Assembly: GCF_013377015.1 (NCBI RefSeq)
Contig: NZ_JACABA010000002.1
Location: forward strand, 1,269,691-1,333,690
Reading direction: 5' to 3'
Length of the DNA: 64,000 bases
Source of the DNA: Rhodopseudomonas sp.
GTDB taxonomy: Bacteria; Pseudomonadota; Alphaproteobacteria; Rhizobiales; Xanthobacteraceae
In this document: piece after piece, positions 36,772 through 45,329 of the stretch
How the letters are laid out: each line of letters starts with the position of its first letter
How positions within the stretch are numbered: position 1 is the first letter of the stretch
The notes under the pieces: model-generated
What the model saw: only the letters and a program-made list of their open reading frames with translations
What the model was told of the DNA's origin: nothing
Database searches by the model: none
Made by a program: the position numbers and the translations under genes

Positions 36772-36797
36772 GGCCGCCGCACATGGCGGCCTTTTGT
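36772..36797 (+). terminator. trp attenuator terminator
   Basis: GGCCGCC (36772-36778) and GGCGGCC (36785-36791) form a perfect 7-bp stem with a 6-nt loop followed by TTTTGTT. Confidence 0.85.
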
Positions 36798-36841
36798 TGT
36801 CCTGTGTGGCGTTCCTCCGGCAAGTTTCGTAAGAGGATCAC

Positions 36842-39004
36842 ATGAACAGGACCGTTTTTGCACTGCCGCCGCAGGCCGATTACCGCACCGCCGCCGGCCT
36901 CACCGTGTCGCGCGCGGTGCAGAGCCTGACCGGCGGCGATGCGCTCGACAATCTGATCGACCTCTTGGATCGCCGCCGCGGCGTGGTGCTTTCATCGGGC
37001 ACCACGGTGCCCGGCCGCTACGAGAGCTTCGACCTCGGCTTCGCCGACCCGCCGCTGGTGCTGGAAACCAACGGCACGGCGTTTTCGCTTGAAGCGTTGA
37101 ACGCGCGCGGCAACGTGCTGATCGCCTTCCTCGGCGACACTCTGGCCGAGCCCTGCGCGGTGATCGACAGCCGGACCGCGACCCGGATCGAGGGCCATAT
37201 CGTGCGCGGCGAGGCACCGGTCGAGGAGGACCAGCGCACGCGACGCGCCAGCGCGATGTCGCTGGTGCGGGCGCTGGTCGCCGCCTTCGCGTCGCCGGCC
37301 GATCCGATGCTCGGCCTGTTCGGCGCCTTCGCCTATGATCTGGTGTTCCAGATCGAGGATCTGGTGCAGAAGCGCGCCCGCGAAGCCGACCAGCGCGACA
37401 TCGTGCTCTACGTGCCGGATCGGCTGTTAGCCTATGACCGCGCCACCGGCCGCGGCGTCCAGATCGCTTATGAATTCGCCTGGAACGGCGCCTCGACCGC
37501 TGGCCTGCCGACCGCCACCCCGGACAGTGTTTATGCCAAGACCGGCCGCCAGGGTTTTGCCGATCACGCGCCCGGCGAATATCCGGCGGTGGTGGAAAAG
37601 GCGCGCGCTGCGTTTGCGCGCGGCGATCTGTTCGAGGCGGTGCCCGGGCAATTGTTCGGCGAGGCCTGCGATCGCACCCCGGCGGAAGTGTTCAAGCGGC
37701 TGTGCCGGATCAACCCTTCGCCTTACGGCGGGCTGCTCAATCTCGGCGACGGTGAATTCCTGGTCTCGGCCTCGCCCGAAATGTTCGTGCGCTCCGACGG
37801 CCGCCGGGTCGAGACCTGCCCGATCTCCGGCACCATCGCGCGCGGCGCCGACGCGATCGGCGACGCCGAGCAGATTCAGAAATTGCTGAATTCGGAGAAG
37901 GACGAATTCGAGCTCAACATGTGCACCGACGTCGACCGCAACGACAAGGCGCGGGTCTGCGTGCCGGGTACCATCAAGGTGCTGGCGCGGCGCCAGATCG
38001 AGACCTATTCGAAGCTGTTTCACACCGTCGATCATGTCGAGGGCATGCTGCGGCCGGGCTTCGACGCGCTCGACGCCTTCCTGACCCACGCCTGGGCGGT
38101 GACGGTGACCGGCGCGCCGAAATTGTGGGCGATGCAATTCGTCGAGGACAACGAGCGCTCGAGCCGGCGCTGGTACGCCGGCGCGTTCGGCGTGGTCAAT
38201 TTCGACGGCAGCATCAATACCGGGCTCACCATCCGCACCATCCGGATGAAGGACGGCCTCGCCGAGGTCCGGGTCGGCGCCACCTGCCTCTTTGACTCAG
38301 ATCCGGTCGCCGAGGACAAGGAATGCCAGGTCAAGGCCGCGGCGCTGTTCCAGGCGCTGCGCGGCGATCCGCCGAAGCGGCTCTCCGCCGTGGCGCCGGA
38401 CGCCACCGGCTCCGGCAAGCACGTGCTGCTGATCGATCACGACGACTCTTTCGTCCACATGCTGGCGGACTACTTCCGCCAGGTCGGCGCCAGCGTCAGC
38501 GTGGTCCGCCACATCCACGCGCTGCAGATGCTGAAAGACAACAGCTACGATTTGCTGGTGCTGTCGCCGGGGCCGGGCCGGCCGACGGATTTCAAGATCA
38601 AGGCGACCATCGACGCGGCCCTCGCCAAGAACATGCCGATCTTCGGGGTCTGCCTCGGGGTGCAGGCGATCGGCGAATATTTCGGCGGCACGCTCGGGCA
38701 ATTGGCGCAGCCGGCGCATGGCCGGCCGTCGAAAATCCAGGTCCGCGGCGGCACGCTGATGCGCGGGCTGCCGGACGAGATCGTGATCGGCCGTTACCAT
38801 TCGCTGTTCGTCGAAGCCGACGGCATGCCCGAGGTACTGCAGGTGACGGCGTCGACTGCGGACGGCGTCGCGATGGCGATCGAGCACAAGACCCTGCCGG
38901 TCGGCGGCGTGCAGTTTCACCCCGAATCGCTGATGTCGCTGGGCGGCGAGGTCGGGCTGCGGATCGTCGAGAACGCGTTCCGGCTTGGCCTTCCGGCCAA
39001 TTGA
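36842..39004 (+). CDS. trpE(G): Anthranilate synthase, fused TrpE-TrpG
   Basis: 720 residues joining the chorismate-binding TrpE part (DLFEAVPGQLFGE, CPISGTIARGADA, NMCTDVDRNDKARVC) to a C-terminal glutamine amidotransferase with nucleophile Cys in GVCLGVQ (about residue 603) and HPESLMS. It makes anthranilate from chorismate and glutamine, the first step to tryptophan. The fusion is the standard form in rhizobial relatives. AAGAGGA precedes the ATG. Regulated by the attenuator upstream. Confidence 0.97.
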   Translation: MNRTVFALPPQADYRTAAGLTVSRAVQSLTGGDALDNLIDLLDRRRGVVLSSGTTVPGRYESFDLGFADPPLVLETNGTAFSLEALNARGNVLIAFLGDTLAEPCAVIDSRTATRIEGHIVRGEAPVEEDQRTRRASAMSLVRALVAAFASPADPMLGLFGAFAYDLVFQIEDLVQKRAREADQRDIVLYVPDRLLAYDRATGRGVQIAYEFAWNGASTAGLPTATPDSVYAKTGRQGFADHAPGEYPAVVEKARAAFARGDLFEAVPGQLFGEACDRTPAEVFKRLCRINPSPYGGLLNLGDGEFLVSASPEMFVRSDGRRVETCPISGTIARGADAIGDAEQIQKLLNSEKDEFELNMCTDVDRNDKARVCVPGTIKVLARRQIETYSKLFHTVDHVEGMLRPGFDALDAFLTHAWAVTVTGAPKLWAMQFVEDNERSSRRWYAGAFGVVNFDGSINTGLTIRTIRMKDGLAEVRVGATCLFDSDPVAEDKECQVKAAALFQALRGDPPKRLSAVAPDATGSGKHVLLIDHDDSFVHMLADYFRQVGASVSVVRHIHALQMLKDNSYDLLVLSPGPGRPTDFKIKATIDAALAKNMPIFGVCLGVQAIGEYFGGTLGQLAQPAHGRPSKIQVRGGTLMRGLPDEIVIGRYHSLFVEADGMPEVLQVTASTADGVAMAIEHKTLPVGGVQFHPESLMSLGGEVGLRIVENAFRLGLPAN

Positions 39005-39012
39005 CATGAAAC

Positions 39013-39097
39013 TGTCATTGCGAGGAGCGTAAGCGACGAAGCAATCCAGCAGCCCAGTGCGCGGCGCTCTGGATTGCTTCGCTGCGCTCGAAATGAC
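39013..39097. repeat. Palindromic intergenic repeat (GTCATTGCGAGGAGC type)
   Basis: Starts GTCATTGCGAGGAGC and ends GCTCGAAATGAC, with an inner pair CAATCCAG / CTGGATTG. This imperfect ~85-bp palindrome fills the gap between trpE(G) and apt. Confidence 0.85.
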
Positions 39098-39139
39098 GAA
39101 CCGAGCCACCGAGCACATCGCAACCGATCAGAGAGCCCG

Positions 39140-39685
39140 ATGACCCCTGAACTCGCCCACGATCTCAAGGCCAGCGTCCGCACCATTCCGGACTATCCGA
39201 AACCCGGCATCATGTTCCGCGATATCACCACGCTGCTCGGCGACGCCCGCTCGTTCCGCCGCGCGGTCGACGAACTGGTGCAGCCCTGGGCCGGCTCCAA
39301 GATCGACAAGGTCGCCGGCATCGAGGCGCGCGGCTTCATCATCGGCGGCGCGATCGCCCATCAGGTCTCGTCGGGCTTCGTGCCGATCCGCAAGAAGGGC
39401 AAGCTGCCGCATACTTGTGTCAGCATGGAATACGCGCTGGAATACGGCACCGACCATATCGAGATTCACGTCGATGCGATCAAGCCCGGCGAGCGGGTGA
39501 TCCTGGTCGACGATCTGATCGCCACTGGCGGCACCGCCGAGGGCGCCATCAAGCTGCTGCGCCAGATCGGCGCCGAAGTGGTCGCCGCCTGCTTCATCAT
39601 CGACCTGCCCGACCTCGGCGGCGCCGACAAGATCCGCGCCATGGGCGTCCCGGTGCGCACCCTGATGGCGTTCGGGGGACATTGA
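39140..39685 (+). CDS. apt: Adenine phosphoribosyltransferase
   Basis: 181 residues, normal length. [18 protein letters not shown] and the PRPP-binding loop [14 protein letters not shown] are diagnostic. It salvages adenine to AMP. GAGAG lies upstream of the ATG. Monocistronic, flanked on both sides by palindromic repeats. Confidence 0.96.
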   Translation: MTPELAHDLKASVRTIPDYPKPGIMFRDITTLLGDARSFRRAVDELVQPWAGSKIDKVAGIEARGFIIGGAIAHQVSSGFVPIRKKGKLPHTCVSMEYALEYGTDHIEIHVDAIKPGERVILVDDLIATGGTAEGAIKLLRQIGAEVVAACFIIDLPDLGGADKIRAMGVPVRTLMAFGGH

Positions 39686-39732
39686 GTGGAGGTGCAGCCG
39701 CTGCGTCCGGCCTCGCTCGCAGTGCATGATGA

Positions 39733-39831
39733 CCTCATCCTGAGGAGCGCGTCCAAAGGACGCGCGTCTCGAAGGATGAGATGAACAGCCTCATGGTTCG
39801 AGACGGCGCTGCGCGCCTCCTCACCATGAGG
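39733..39831. repeat. Palindromic repeat (CCTCATCCTGAGGAGC type), copy 1
   Basis: CCTCATCCTGAGGAGC at the left and the TCCTCACCATGAGG arm at the right frame an inner pair GTCTCGAA / TTCGAGAC. A second copy lies at 43757-43855. Confidence 0.85.
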
Positions 39832-39879
39832 GCTCAGTGCACAGGTGAGTGACCGTCGGGCTTCCCTCGCGACGCCGCG

Positions 39880-40548
39880 TCACGCTCGGGTTTGCGTCAG
39901 CTCCAGCTCCAACTCGCGGAAGCTGGTGTAGTTCTTCCGGATCCACTGGTGCAGTTCGGTGGAAGGATCCTTCTCGGTGCGCAGATAGCCGGTGAAGGAG
40001 AACGACTGGCGATCGATATAGGTCTTCAGGAACGACGGCAGCGCGCGAATTTTCACGACCCGGCCGCGTGCAAACGCCTGGGGCAATTCGCCGCGCAGCA
40101 CTTGTTCGTTGTCGATCGTCACCAGCGCGCGCGGCGGGATCTGTTCCTGCAACATCTCGTAGCCGCGCGCCGAGGCGCGGTCGGTGTCGGCGACGAACAG
40201 CGCGATCGGCGCCACTTGGCGCCGCGCCGCCTCCTTCATGAAGCCGATTTCGTCGGTCATCCGGAAGAATTCGTCGAAGGCGTGGAAGCCGAGGTCGATC
40301 ACCTTGGCCACGTCGTCGTGGACGATCAGCCGGTCCATCAGCGCCATCTTGCCGAAGGTGTCGTCGACCTCGGCGGTCTCGGTGATCCGCGGCAGGTAGT
40401 CGAGCAGCGACGGCTCTTTCAGGTTGACGTCGAACGCCACCACCGAGCCGCGCTGCAGCAGCAGGAATTCCGACAGCAGCCGCGCGATCAGGGTCTTGCC
40501 GACGAACGGCCGCGGCGAGCAGATGATGTAGACCGGGGTGCGGGGCAT
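39880..40548 (-). CDS. P-loop ATPase-like protein (MinD/ParA-related), second of a pair
   Basis: 222 residues. The N-terminus VYIICSPRPFVGKTLIARLL has a P-loop-like PFVGKT and is followed by VVAFDVNLKEPSLLDYLP, the layout of the SIMIBI ATPases, though the deviant Walker A lysine of ParA is replaced. The rest is unlike known partition proteins. The ATG at 40548 is preferred. It follows a clear ParA-like gene by 57 bp in the same transcript. Possible role as regulatory partner of that ATPase; function unknown. Confidence 0.7.
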   Translation of the reverse strand: MPRTPVYIICSPRPFVGKTLIARLLSEFLLLQRGSVVAFDVNLKEPSLLDYLPRITETAEVDDTFGKMALMDRLIVHDDVAKVIDLGFHAFDEFFRMTDEIGFMKEAARRQVAPIALFVADTDRASARGYEMLQEQIPPRALVTIDNEQVLRGELPQAFARGRVVKIRALPSFLKTYIDRQSFSFTGYLRTEKDPSTELHQWIRKNYTSFRELELELTQTRA

Positions 40549-40554
40549 GGGGCC

Positions 40555-40581
40555 ATATCGGGCGGGTGTTCCGCCCGATAT
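40555..40581. other. Intercistronic hairpin between the two ATPase genes
   Basis: A perfect 11-bp stem (ATATCGGGCGG / CCGCCCGATAT) with a 5-nt loop, ending 6 nt before the ATG of the downstream gene. There is no T run, so it is likelier to affect translation or mRNA processing than to terminate. Confidence 0.75.
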
Positions 40582-40605
40582 AGCCAAAATCGGCGCCGAT
40601 GCGAA

Positions 40606-41382
40606 TTATTTCTCGCTGCCGCCGCCGCCCGACGGGGTCGGGGCGCGGCCGGATTTTTCCTTGCCGACCAGGTCGGTGAGCTTGATGCGGTCGAACTCGC
40701 TCCAGACATTGGCAAGCCAGTGCCGGACGTAGCCGCGCAGCACGAAGGAATAGTTCGCGGCCTCGTCATCGACGCCCTTGTTGGCGACGAATTTCAGAAA
40801 CGGCACCTTTGAGACCTCGACCTGCTCATAGGCCATCTCGTTGAGCTTCGGAATCGTCAGCTCGACGGCATCCTTGATGCGGTGGAAATACGAGTTGTAG
40901 GTCGCCTGGTCCCATTCGAAGAAGCTGGTGTTGTTGATGAAGTTCTTCACCAGGTAATATTTGGCGCCCTGCATGAAGCCGGCGGTCTCGGCGATCTCGT
41001 CCAGCGAGGCGATCGAGGGGCCCAGTATGTGGAACACCGCGAAGGTGATCTGGCCGCTTTTGGCGGCGTCGAGAAAGCCGATGTCGCGCAGGTTCGCCAG
41101 CGCCGTCGACAGCAGGCCGGCGCGGACGTCGATCACCGTGACCGAAGGCACGTTGTTGTTGAGCGTGTCGAAGATCTTCATCTGGTCCGCGGTCGACGTC
41201 ATGTCGACGATCTCGGTGATCTCCGGATGAAAGCGCTTCAAGGTACCGCGCGGCGATTCGGTGTCGAAGGCGCGGGTCGGCACGTTGTTGGCGCTGAAAT
41301 AGTCCAGCAAGGTTCGCGACACCGTGGTCTTTCCCACGCCGCCCTTGTCGGCACCCACTACGATGACTGCTGGCTTCGCCAT
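40606..41382 (-). CDS. ParA/MinD-like ATPase, first of a pair
   Basis: 258 residues with a full deviant Walker A (ADKGGVGKTTVSRTLLDYF), a Walker B-like VTVIDVRAGLL and a FDTESPRGTLKRF segment in the switch region. ParA/MinD ATPases dimerise on ATP and position DNA, proteins or division sites. No parB is present and this is not the chromosomal parAB locus. It has a flexible Gly/Ser tail. AAGGAA precedes the ATG. Confidence 0.85.
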   Translation of the reverse strand: MAKPAVIVVGADKGGVGKTTVSRTLLDYFSANNVPTRAFDTESPRGTLKRFHPEITEIVDMTSTADQMKIFDTLNNNVPSVTVIDVRAGLLSTALANLRDIGFLDAAKSGQITFAVFHILGPSIASLDEIAETAGFMQGAKYYLVKNFINNTSFFEWDQATYNSYFHRIKDAVELTIPKLNEMAYEQVEVSKVPFLKFVANKGVDDEAANYSFVLRGYVRHWLANVWSEFDRIKLTDLVGKEKSGRAPTPSGGGGSEK

Positions 41383-41565
41383 GAGATTCCTTTTTGGGCC
41401 AAATTAATCCGCGCCGGCGCGAGCGAGACTCACGCGGGCGGACTGCCCTGACTGCTTTGGGCGCGAACATGGCAGAAACAAGGGATAATTCAATTGCCGC
41501 GGCCGCGGCCGAGCAAAATCTCAACAAAATCGTGCGGGATCGGGAAGCGAAGGAGGCAAAGATCC
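41383..41565. other. Gap upstream of ATPase pair, no gene seen
   Basis: With the repeat next to it, 324 bp separate the ATPase pair from the M48 gene. I see no coding frame; it presumably holds the ATPase promoter. Confidence 0.4.
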
Positions 41566-41675
41566 GTCATTCCGGGGCGCGAGCACTTGCGAGCGAACCC
41601 GGAATCTCGCCACACGACCTGCCCGCAAGATTCCGGGTTCGCTCGCGGCTCGCGCCGCTCGCGCCCCGGAATGAC
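41566..41675. repeat. Palindromic repeat (GTCATTCCGGGGCGCGAG type), copy 1
   Basis: Starts GTCATTCCGGGGCGCGAG and ends CGCGCCCCGGAATGAC's equivalent GCGCCCCGGAATGAC, with an inner pair CCCGGAATCT / AGATTCCGGG-like. Lies just after the M48 gene. Confidence 0.85.
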
Positions 41676-41706
41676 TGGATCGCTGGCGTTCGGCGTTCGG
41701 GCGCGC

Positions 41707-42882
41707 TTACGCCCGCTTGCCCCAGGGGCCGCGCAGGAAACCCTTACGGGCGGGCGCTGCTGGCTTGGGAGCGCTCCAGGGGCCGGGGGGATCGCCCGCG
41801 TCACCGGCCTGCGTCGGATCGCCGGCCGGTTCGGCGTCGTCGTCCGATGCGGTCGGCTCCGACGGCAGCGGCAGCGGACCGGGATCGTGGCCGCCGGCGA
41901 ATTTGACCAGCGCGGCGACCCGGGAATCCACCGAGGGGTGGGTGGCGAACAGGTCGGCGAAACCCTCGCGCGGATTGTCGAGGCACATTTCCATCACCGC
42001 CGAGGTGGCGCCGTTGAGTTCGCCGCGGTTCTCGATCTTGCGCAGCGCCGTGATCATGGCGTCGGGATTCTTGGTCAGCTCCACCGAGCCGGCGTCGGCG
42101 AGGAATTCGCGCGAGCGCGATAGCGCCAGCCGCACCACCTGAGACAGCGCCCAGGCCAGCGCAATCAGTACCACCGCCAGCAGCACCGCGAGGATCGCCC
42201 CGCCGCCGCCCTTGCGGTCGCCGCTCGAGGACGACGACGATGATGACGAGGAGGATGAGCCGCCGCCGAAATTCCAGCTCGAGTTGAAGAACAGCCGGAA
42301 CATCAGCTCGCCGGCGAATCCGACCACACCGGCGATGATCACCGCGATCACCATCATCTGCACGTCGCCATTGCGGATGTGGGTCAGTTCATGGCCCAGC
42401 ACCGCCTCGATCTCCTGATCGTTCAGCGCAGCCAGCAGGCCCGAGGTCACGGTGACGGCGTATTGCCTCGGGTTCAGTCCGGTGGCGAAGGCGTTCAGCG
42501 CTTCGCTGTCCATCACCTTCAGCTTCGGCATCGGGATGCCGCGCGAGATGCAGAGGTTCTCCAGCAAATTATACAGCCGCGGCTGCTCCTGCCTTGTGAC
42601 GTCGCGGCCGCCGGTGATGGCGTCGATCATCTTCTGGTGGAAGAAATACGCGATCACGATCCACAGCGCCGCCGCTAGGGTGGCGAACGGGAACGCCTTG
42701 ACCAGATCGCGCGTCGCGGCGGCGAGATAATAGTCGATCGGCGCGTCGCTGTTGATCAGCACCTCGGCGATCAGCGCGCCGGCGAATACCAGCACGTAGA
42801 TCAGCAGAAACAGCCCGCCGAGCAGCAGCATCGAACGAAACTTGTTCGAGGCGATGTGAGTGTAGAGACCATACGCGGCCAT
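41707..42882 (-). CDS. M48-family membrane metalloprotease (HtpX-like)
   Basis: 391 residues. Membrane helices at about 20-40 and 65-82 precede the zinc site HELTH (164-168); a third ligand Glu is in SRSREFLADA. An insertion between two more helices contains 12 consecutive serines (209-220). The C-terminus is a long acidic Pro-rich tail ending in a basic GFLRGPWGKRA. It degrades damaged membrane proteins like HtpX. AGGAG precedes the ATG. It is downstream of lemA, a common pairing. Confidence 0.9.
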   Translation of the reverse strand: MAAYGLYTHIASNKFRSMLLLGGLFLLIYVLVFAGALIAEVLINSDAPIDYYLAAATRDLVKAFPFATLAAALWIVIAYFFHQKMIDAITGGRDVTRQEQPRLYNLLENLCISRGIPMPKLKVMDSEALNAFATGLNPRQYAVTVTSGLLAALNDQEIEAVLGHELTHIRNGDVQMMVIAVIIAGVVGFAGELMFRLFFNSSWNFGGGSSSSSSSSSSSSGDRKGGGGAILAVLLAVVLIALAWALSQVVRLALSRSREFLADAGSVELTKNPDAMITALRKIENRGELNGATSAVMEMCLDNPREGFADLFATHPSVDSRVAALVKFAGGHDPGPLPLPSEPTASDDDAEPAGDPTQAGDAGDPPGPWSAPKPAAPARKGFLRGPWGKRA

Positions 42883-42923
42883 GATGGCTGGCTCCTGGAG
42901 AGTCGTACCTGCAATCCCACGGT

Positions 42924-43049
42924 CGTCATTCCGGGGCGCGAGCCGCTAGGCGAGCGAACCCGGAATCTCGCCGCAGAACGAGGCGCTGCGGCCTGGCCGC
43001 TAGATTCCGGGCTCGCGCGCAGCTGACGCTGCTCGCGCCCCGGAATGAC
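42924..43049. repeat. Palindromic repeat (GTCATTCCGGGGCGCGAG type), copy 2
   Basis: GTCATTCCGGGGCGCGAG at the left arm, GCGCCCCGGAATGAC at the right. It sits inside the lemA-M48 gene pair and is the same family as the copy at 41566. Confidence 0.85.
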
Positions 43050-43056
43050 AGGTGGC

Positions 43057-43614
43057 TCAGAACTTGACCTGCGGCACCTGCTCGACCTGGCTGCGGGTTT
43101 CGCCGAGATCGAAGAAATCCTTGTGGGTGAAGCCGAGGGGCGCTGCGAACAGCGCCGCCGGCATCTGCTGGATCCCGGTATTGTATTCCTGTACGGCGTT
43201 GTTGAAGAAGCGCCGGCTGGCGGCGATCTTGTTTTCGATGTCGGACAGCTCCGACTGCAACTGCTGGAAATTGGCGTTGGCCTTGAGGTCGGGATAGGCC
43301 TCCGACAACGCGATCAGCTTGCCGAGCGCGCCGCTCAGCATGTTCTCGGCGGCGGCGACCTGGCCCGGGCCCTGCGCCGACAGCGCGGCGTTGCGCGCCT
43401 TGACCACGTCGTCGAGCGTGCCGCGCTCGTGCGCCGCATAGCCCTTCACGGTCTCGATCAGGTTGGGGATGAGATCGTGGCGTTGCTTCAGCTGCACGTC
43501 GATGTCGGCGAAGGCCTGGTCGACGCGCTGGCGCAGCGCCACCAGGCGGTTGTAGGCCGCGAACGCGAACAGCACGAGCGCGACGATGAGCCCAAGAAAA
43601 ATCCAGCCGGACAT
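43057..43614 (-). CDS. lemA: LemA family protein
   Basis: 185 residues with one N-terminal membrane anchor (WIFLGLIVALVLFAFAAYNRLV) and a coiled helical domain: QRVDQAFADIDVQLKQRHDLIPNLIETVKGYAAHE is the family signature, followed by YPDLKANANFQQLQSELSDIENKIAASRRFFNNAVQEYN. AGGAG precedes the ATG. LemA proteins often pair with M48 proteases, as here. Biochemical role unknown. Confidence 0.94.
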   Translation of the reverse strand: MSGWIFLGLIVALVLFAFAAYNRLVALRQRVDQAFADIDVQLKQRHDLIPNLIETVKGYAAHERGTLDDVVKARNAALSAQGPGQVAAAENMLSGALGKLIALSEAYPDLKANANFQQLQSELSDIENKIAASRRFFNNAVQEYNTGIQQMPAALFAAPLGFTHKDFFDLGETRSQVEQVPQVKF

Positions 43615-43756
43615 GACAAGCGACTCCTGATGAGACGACGACGACCCTGACTGTAGACCATAACGCGGCCACGGGGCAGGGGCCGCGGGAGCGATGCGGC
43701 ATTGCTTGGTCGTCGCGGGAGCCGGATAAGTTCAGCGGGAAGGGCGAAGGTGCGCG

Positions 43757-43855
43757 CCCTCATCCTGAGGAGCCGCGTCTTCGCGGCGTCTCGAAGGATG
43801 AGGGCATGCAGCCTCATGGTTCGAGACGGCGCAAGAGCGCCTCCTCACCATGAGG
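43757..43855. repeat. Palindromic repeat (CCTCATCCTGAGGAGC type), copy 2
   Basis: Matches the repeat at 39733-39831 in both arms (CCTCATCCTGAGGAGC and TCCTCACCATGAGG); the loop and hairpin tips differ. Confidence 0.85.
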
Positions 43856-43871
43856 CTCCGGCTTCGGCTGC

Positions 43872-44252
43872 CTACGGCTTGGCCATATGCCAGGCGCCGT
43901 TGAGGAAGCCGTCGCCATTGGTTTCGCCGGGGGCGGTGTCCTTCTTGAAGGTGTAGAGCGGCTTGCCCTTGTAGGCCCACATCTTCTTGCCGTCGTCGCG
44001 CACCACGATGGTCATGTCGGCGGTCGGCTTGGCGTCGTCCGCCGCGATTAGCGCCGGCCAGTTCTCGGCGCAAGGGCCGTTGCACATCGACTTGCCACCG
44101 GCATCCTTGTCGAAGGTGTAGAGCGTCATGCCCTTGGCATCGACGAAGGCCTTGCCCTTGGGCGTGTCGGCGGTCTTCAGCATCTGCGCCGAGGCGGCGG
44201 ATGACGCAAGCATGAAAGTCAGAGCCGCGATGGCGGCGAACGATCTGGACAT
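43872..44252 (-). CDS. Secreted two-repeat protein (COG4315 / PF03640 type)
   Basis: 126 residues: signal peptide (AAIAALTFMLASSAASA/QM) and two copies of the 'secreted repeat of unknown function': FVDAKGMTLYTFDKDAGGKSMCNGPC and VVRDDGKKMWAYKGKPLYTFKKD. The first carries a CxxxC pair. AGGAG lies 8 nt before the ATG at 44252. Periplasmic; role unknown. Confidence 0.88.
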   Translation of the reverse strand: MSRSFAAIAALTFMLASSAASAQMLKTADTPKGKAFVDAKGMTLYTFDKDAGGKSMCNGPCAENWPALIAADDAKPTADMTIVVRDDGKKMWAYKGKPLYTFKKDTAPGETNGDGFLNGAWHMAKP

Positions 44253-44337
44253 CGGTGTTACTCCTGATGAAATGGCGCGGACGCGGAGGCGTCGATGAGA
44301 CAAACGCCGCCGCTGGCGAATTATTCCGCCGTCCCCA

Positions 44338-45309
44338 TCACTCGTCGAACACCGCGTCGCCCCAGCTCAATTTGCGGAAACGCGCGTAGTGCGGCTTGTC
44401 GCGGCGCGGCGCCCCCGCGCGCACGATGCCGTGAGCGGTGCAGAGTTTCGCCGTCACCGCGATCTTGGTCAGCTCGGGCTGCGCCAACACCCGCGATGGC
44501 CGTTGCGGCGGCGGCGCGCGGGTCAGGGTGACGTAAATGAATTTTTCGTCCTCATAGGGAAGTTCGGCGGCCTTGAGGTGTTGATGCGCGCGGGAGCGCG
44601 GCAGCCGCTGGGTGAAGTGACACCAGTCCGGCGCGGCCAGCGGGCATTCGTCGTCATGCGGGCACGGCGCGATCACGTGCGCGCCTTGCGCGATCAATTG
44701 CCGGCGCAACGCCAGAACACGCTGATAGCCCGCCGGCGTGCCGGGCTCGACGATCAGCAGCGTGTCATTGGTCTTGCGCCATGCCAGATCGGCGAATTTT
44801 TCGCGCCGGGCATCGTTCAGCTCGTTGATCATGTAGCTGGCGATTACCAGATCGGCGGCCGGCGCCTCGGCGAGTAGCGCCAGCGCTTCGCCGCGCCGGT
44901 AGCGCATCGCCGCGAGCCGGGTGTCGCGTGCCAGCTCCAGCGCCAGCGCGCTCAGCGCCGCATTGGCGTCGATCAGCTCGAAGCCGCGCAGCGAGGCGAA
45001 CGCCGTCGCCGCAGCCCAGCTCGCGGTGCCGGGACCGGCGCCGAGATCGAGCAGCGTCTGCGGCGCGAAATCCGGTCGCACCTCGTTCAACGCGTTCAGG
45101 CAAGCTGCGACCGCCGCATAGGTCGCGGGCATCCTCGCCGCCGCATAGGCCAGCGCGTCGGTGGCGCTGCGGATCGCCTGCGAGCCGCCGCCGTCGCGAT
45201 AGGTCTGCGAGATCGATGCCGCCCGCGCCGCGGCGTCGTTGCGCGACAGCCCATGCAGCGCGCGGTCCAGCGCGATGGTCAGTTCGGCGGGCAGCGCGGG
45301 AGATATCAT
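44338..45309 (-). CDS. Rsm22-type small ribosomal subunit methyltransferase-like protein
   Basis: 323 residues with a Rossmann methyltransferase core (TLLDLGAGPGTASWAA, VIASYMINEL) and the cysteine set CPHDDECPLAAPDWCHF that in Rsm22/METTL17 binds a 4Fe-4S cluster. Eukaryotic relatives assist mitochondrial small-subunit assembly. The ATG at 45309 starts a normal N-terminus; the open frame upstream is repeat DNA. Confidence 0.88.
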   Translation of the reverse strand: MISPALPAELTIALDRALHGLSRNDAAARAASISQTYRDGGGSQAIRSATDALAYAAARMPATYAAVAACLNALNEVRPDFAPQTLLDLGAGPGTASWAAATAFASLRGFELIDANAALSALALELARDTRLAAMRYRRGEALALLAEAPAADLVIASYMINELNDARREKFADLAWRKTNDTLLIVEPGTPAGYQRVLALRRQLIAQGAHVIAPCPHDDECPLAAPDWCHFTQRLPRSRAHQHLKAAELPYEDEKFIYVTLTRAPPPQRPSRVLAQPELTKIAVTAKLCTAHGIVRAGAPRRDKPHYARFRKLSWGDAVFDE

Positions 45310-45329
45310 CGCGGCGGCGAGGGAATCGT

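Larger units (their letters stand above)
36687..36797 (+). ncRNA. rnTrpL: trp attenuator RNA (rnTrpL-type)
   Basis: The leader can fold as a 1:2 hairpin (CCACCT 36724-36729 with AGGTGG 36735-36740), an antiterminator (GGTGGC 36736-36741 with GCCGCC 36773-36778) or a terminator. The attenuated transcript would be a ~110-nt sRNA; in Sinorhizobium and Bradyrhizobium such an RNA acts in trans. Confidence 0.7.

Noticed and set aside
39733-43855. Repeats as a CRISPR array
   Set aside because: Copies are kilobases apart with genes between them, are long palindromes, and show no regular spacers or cas genes.
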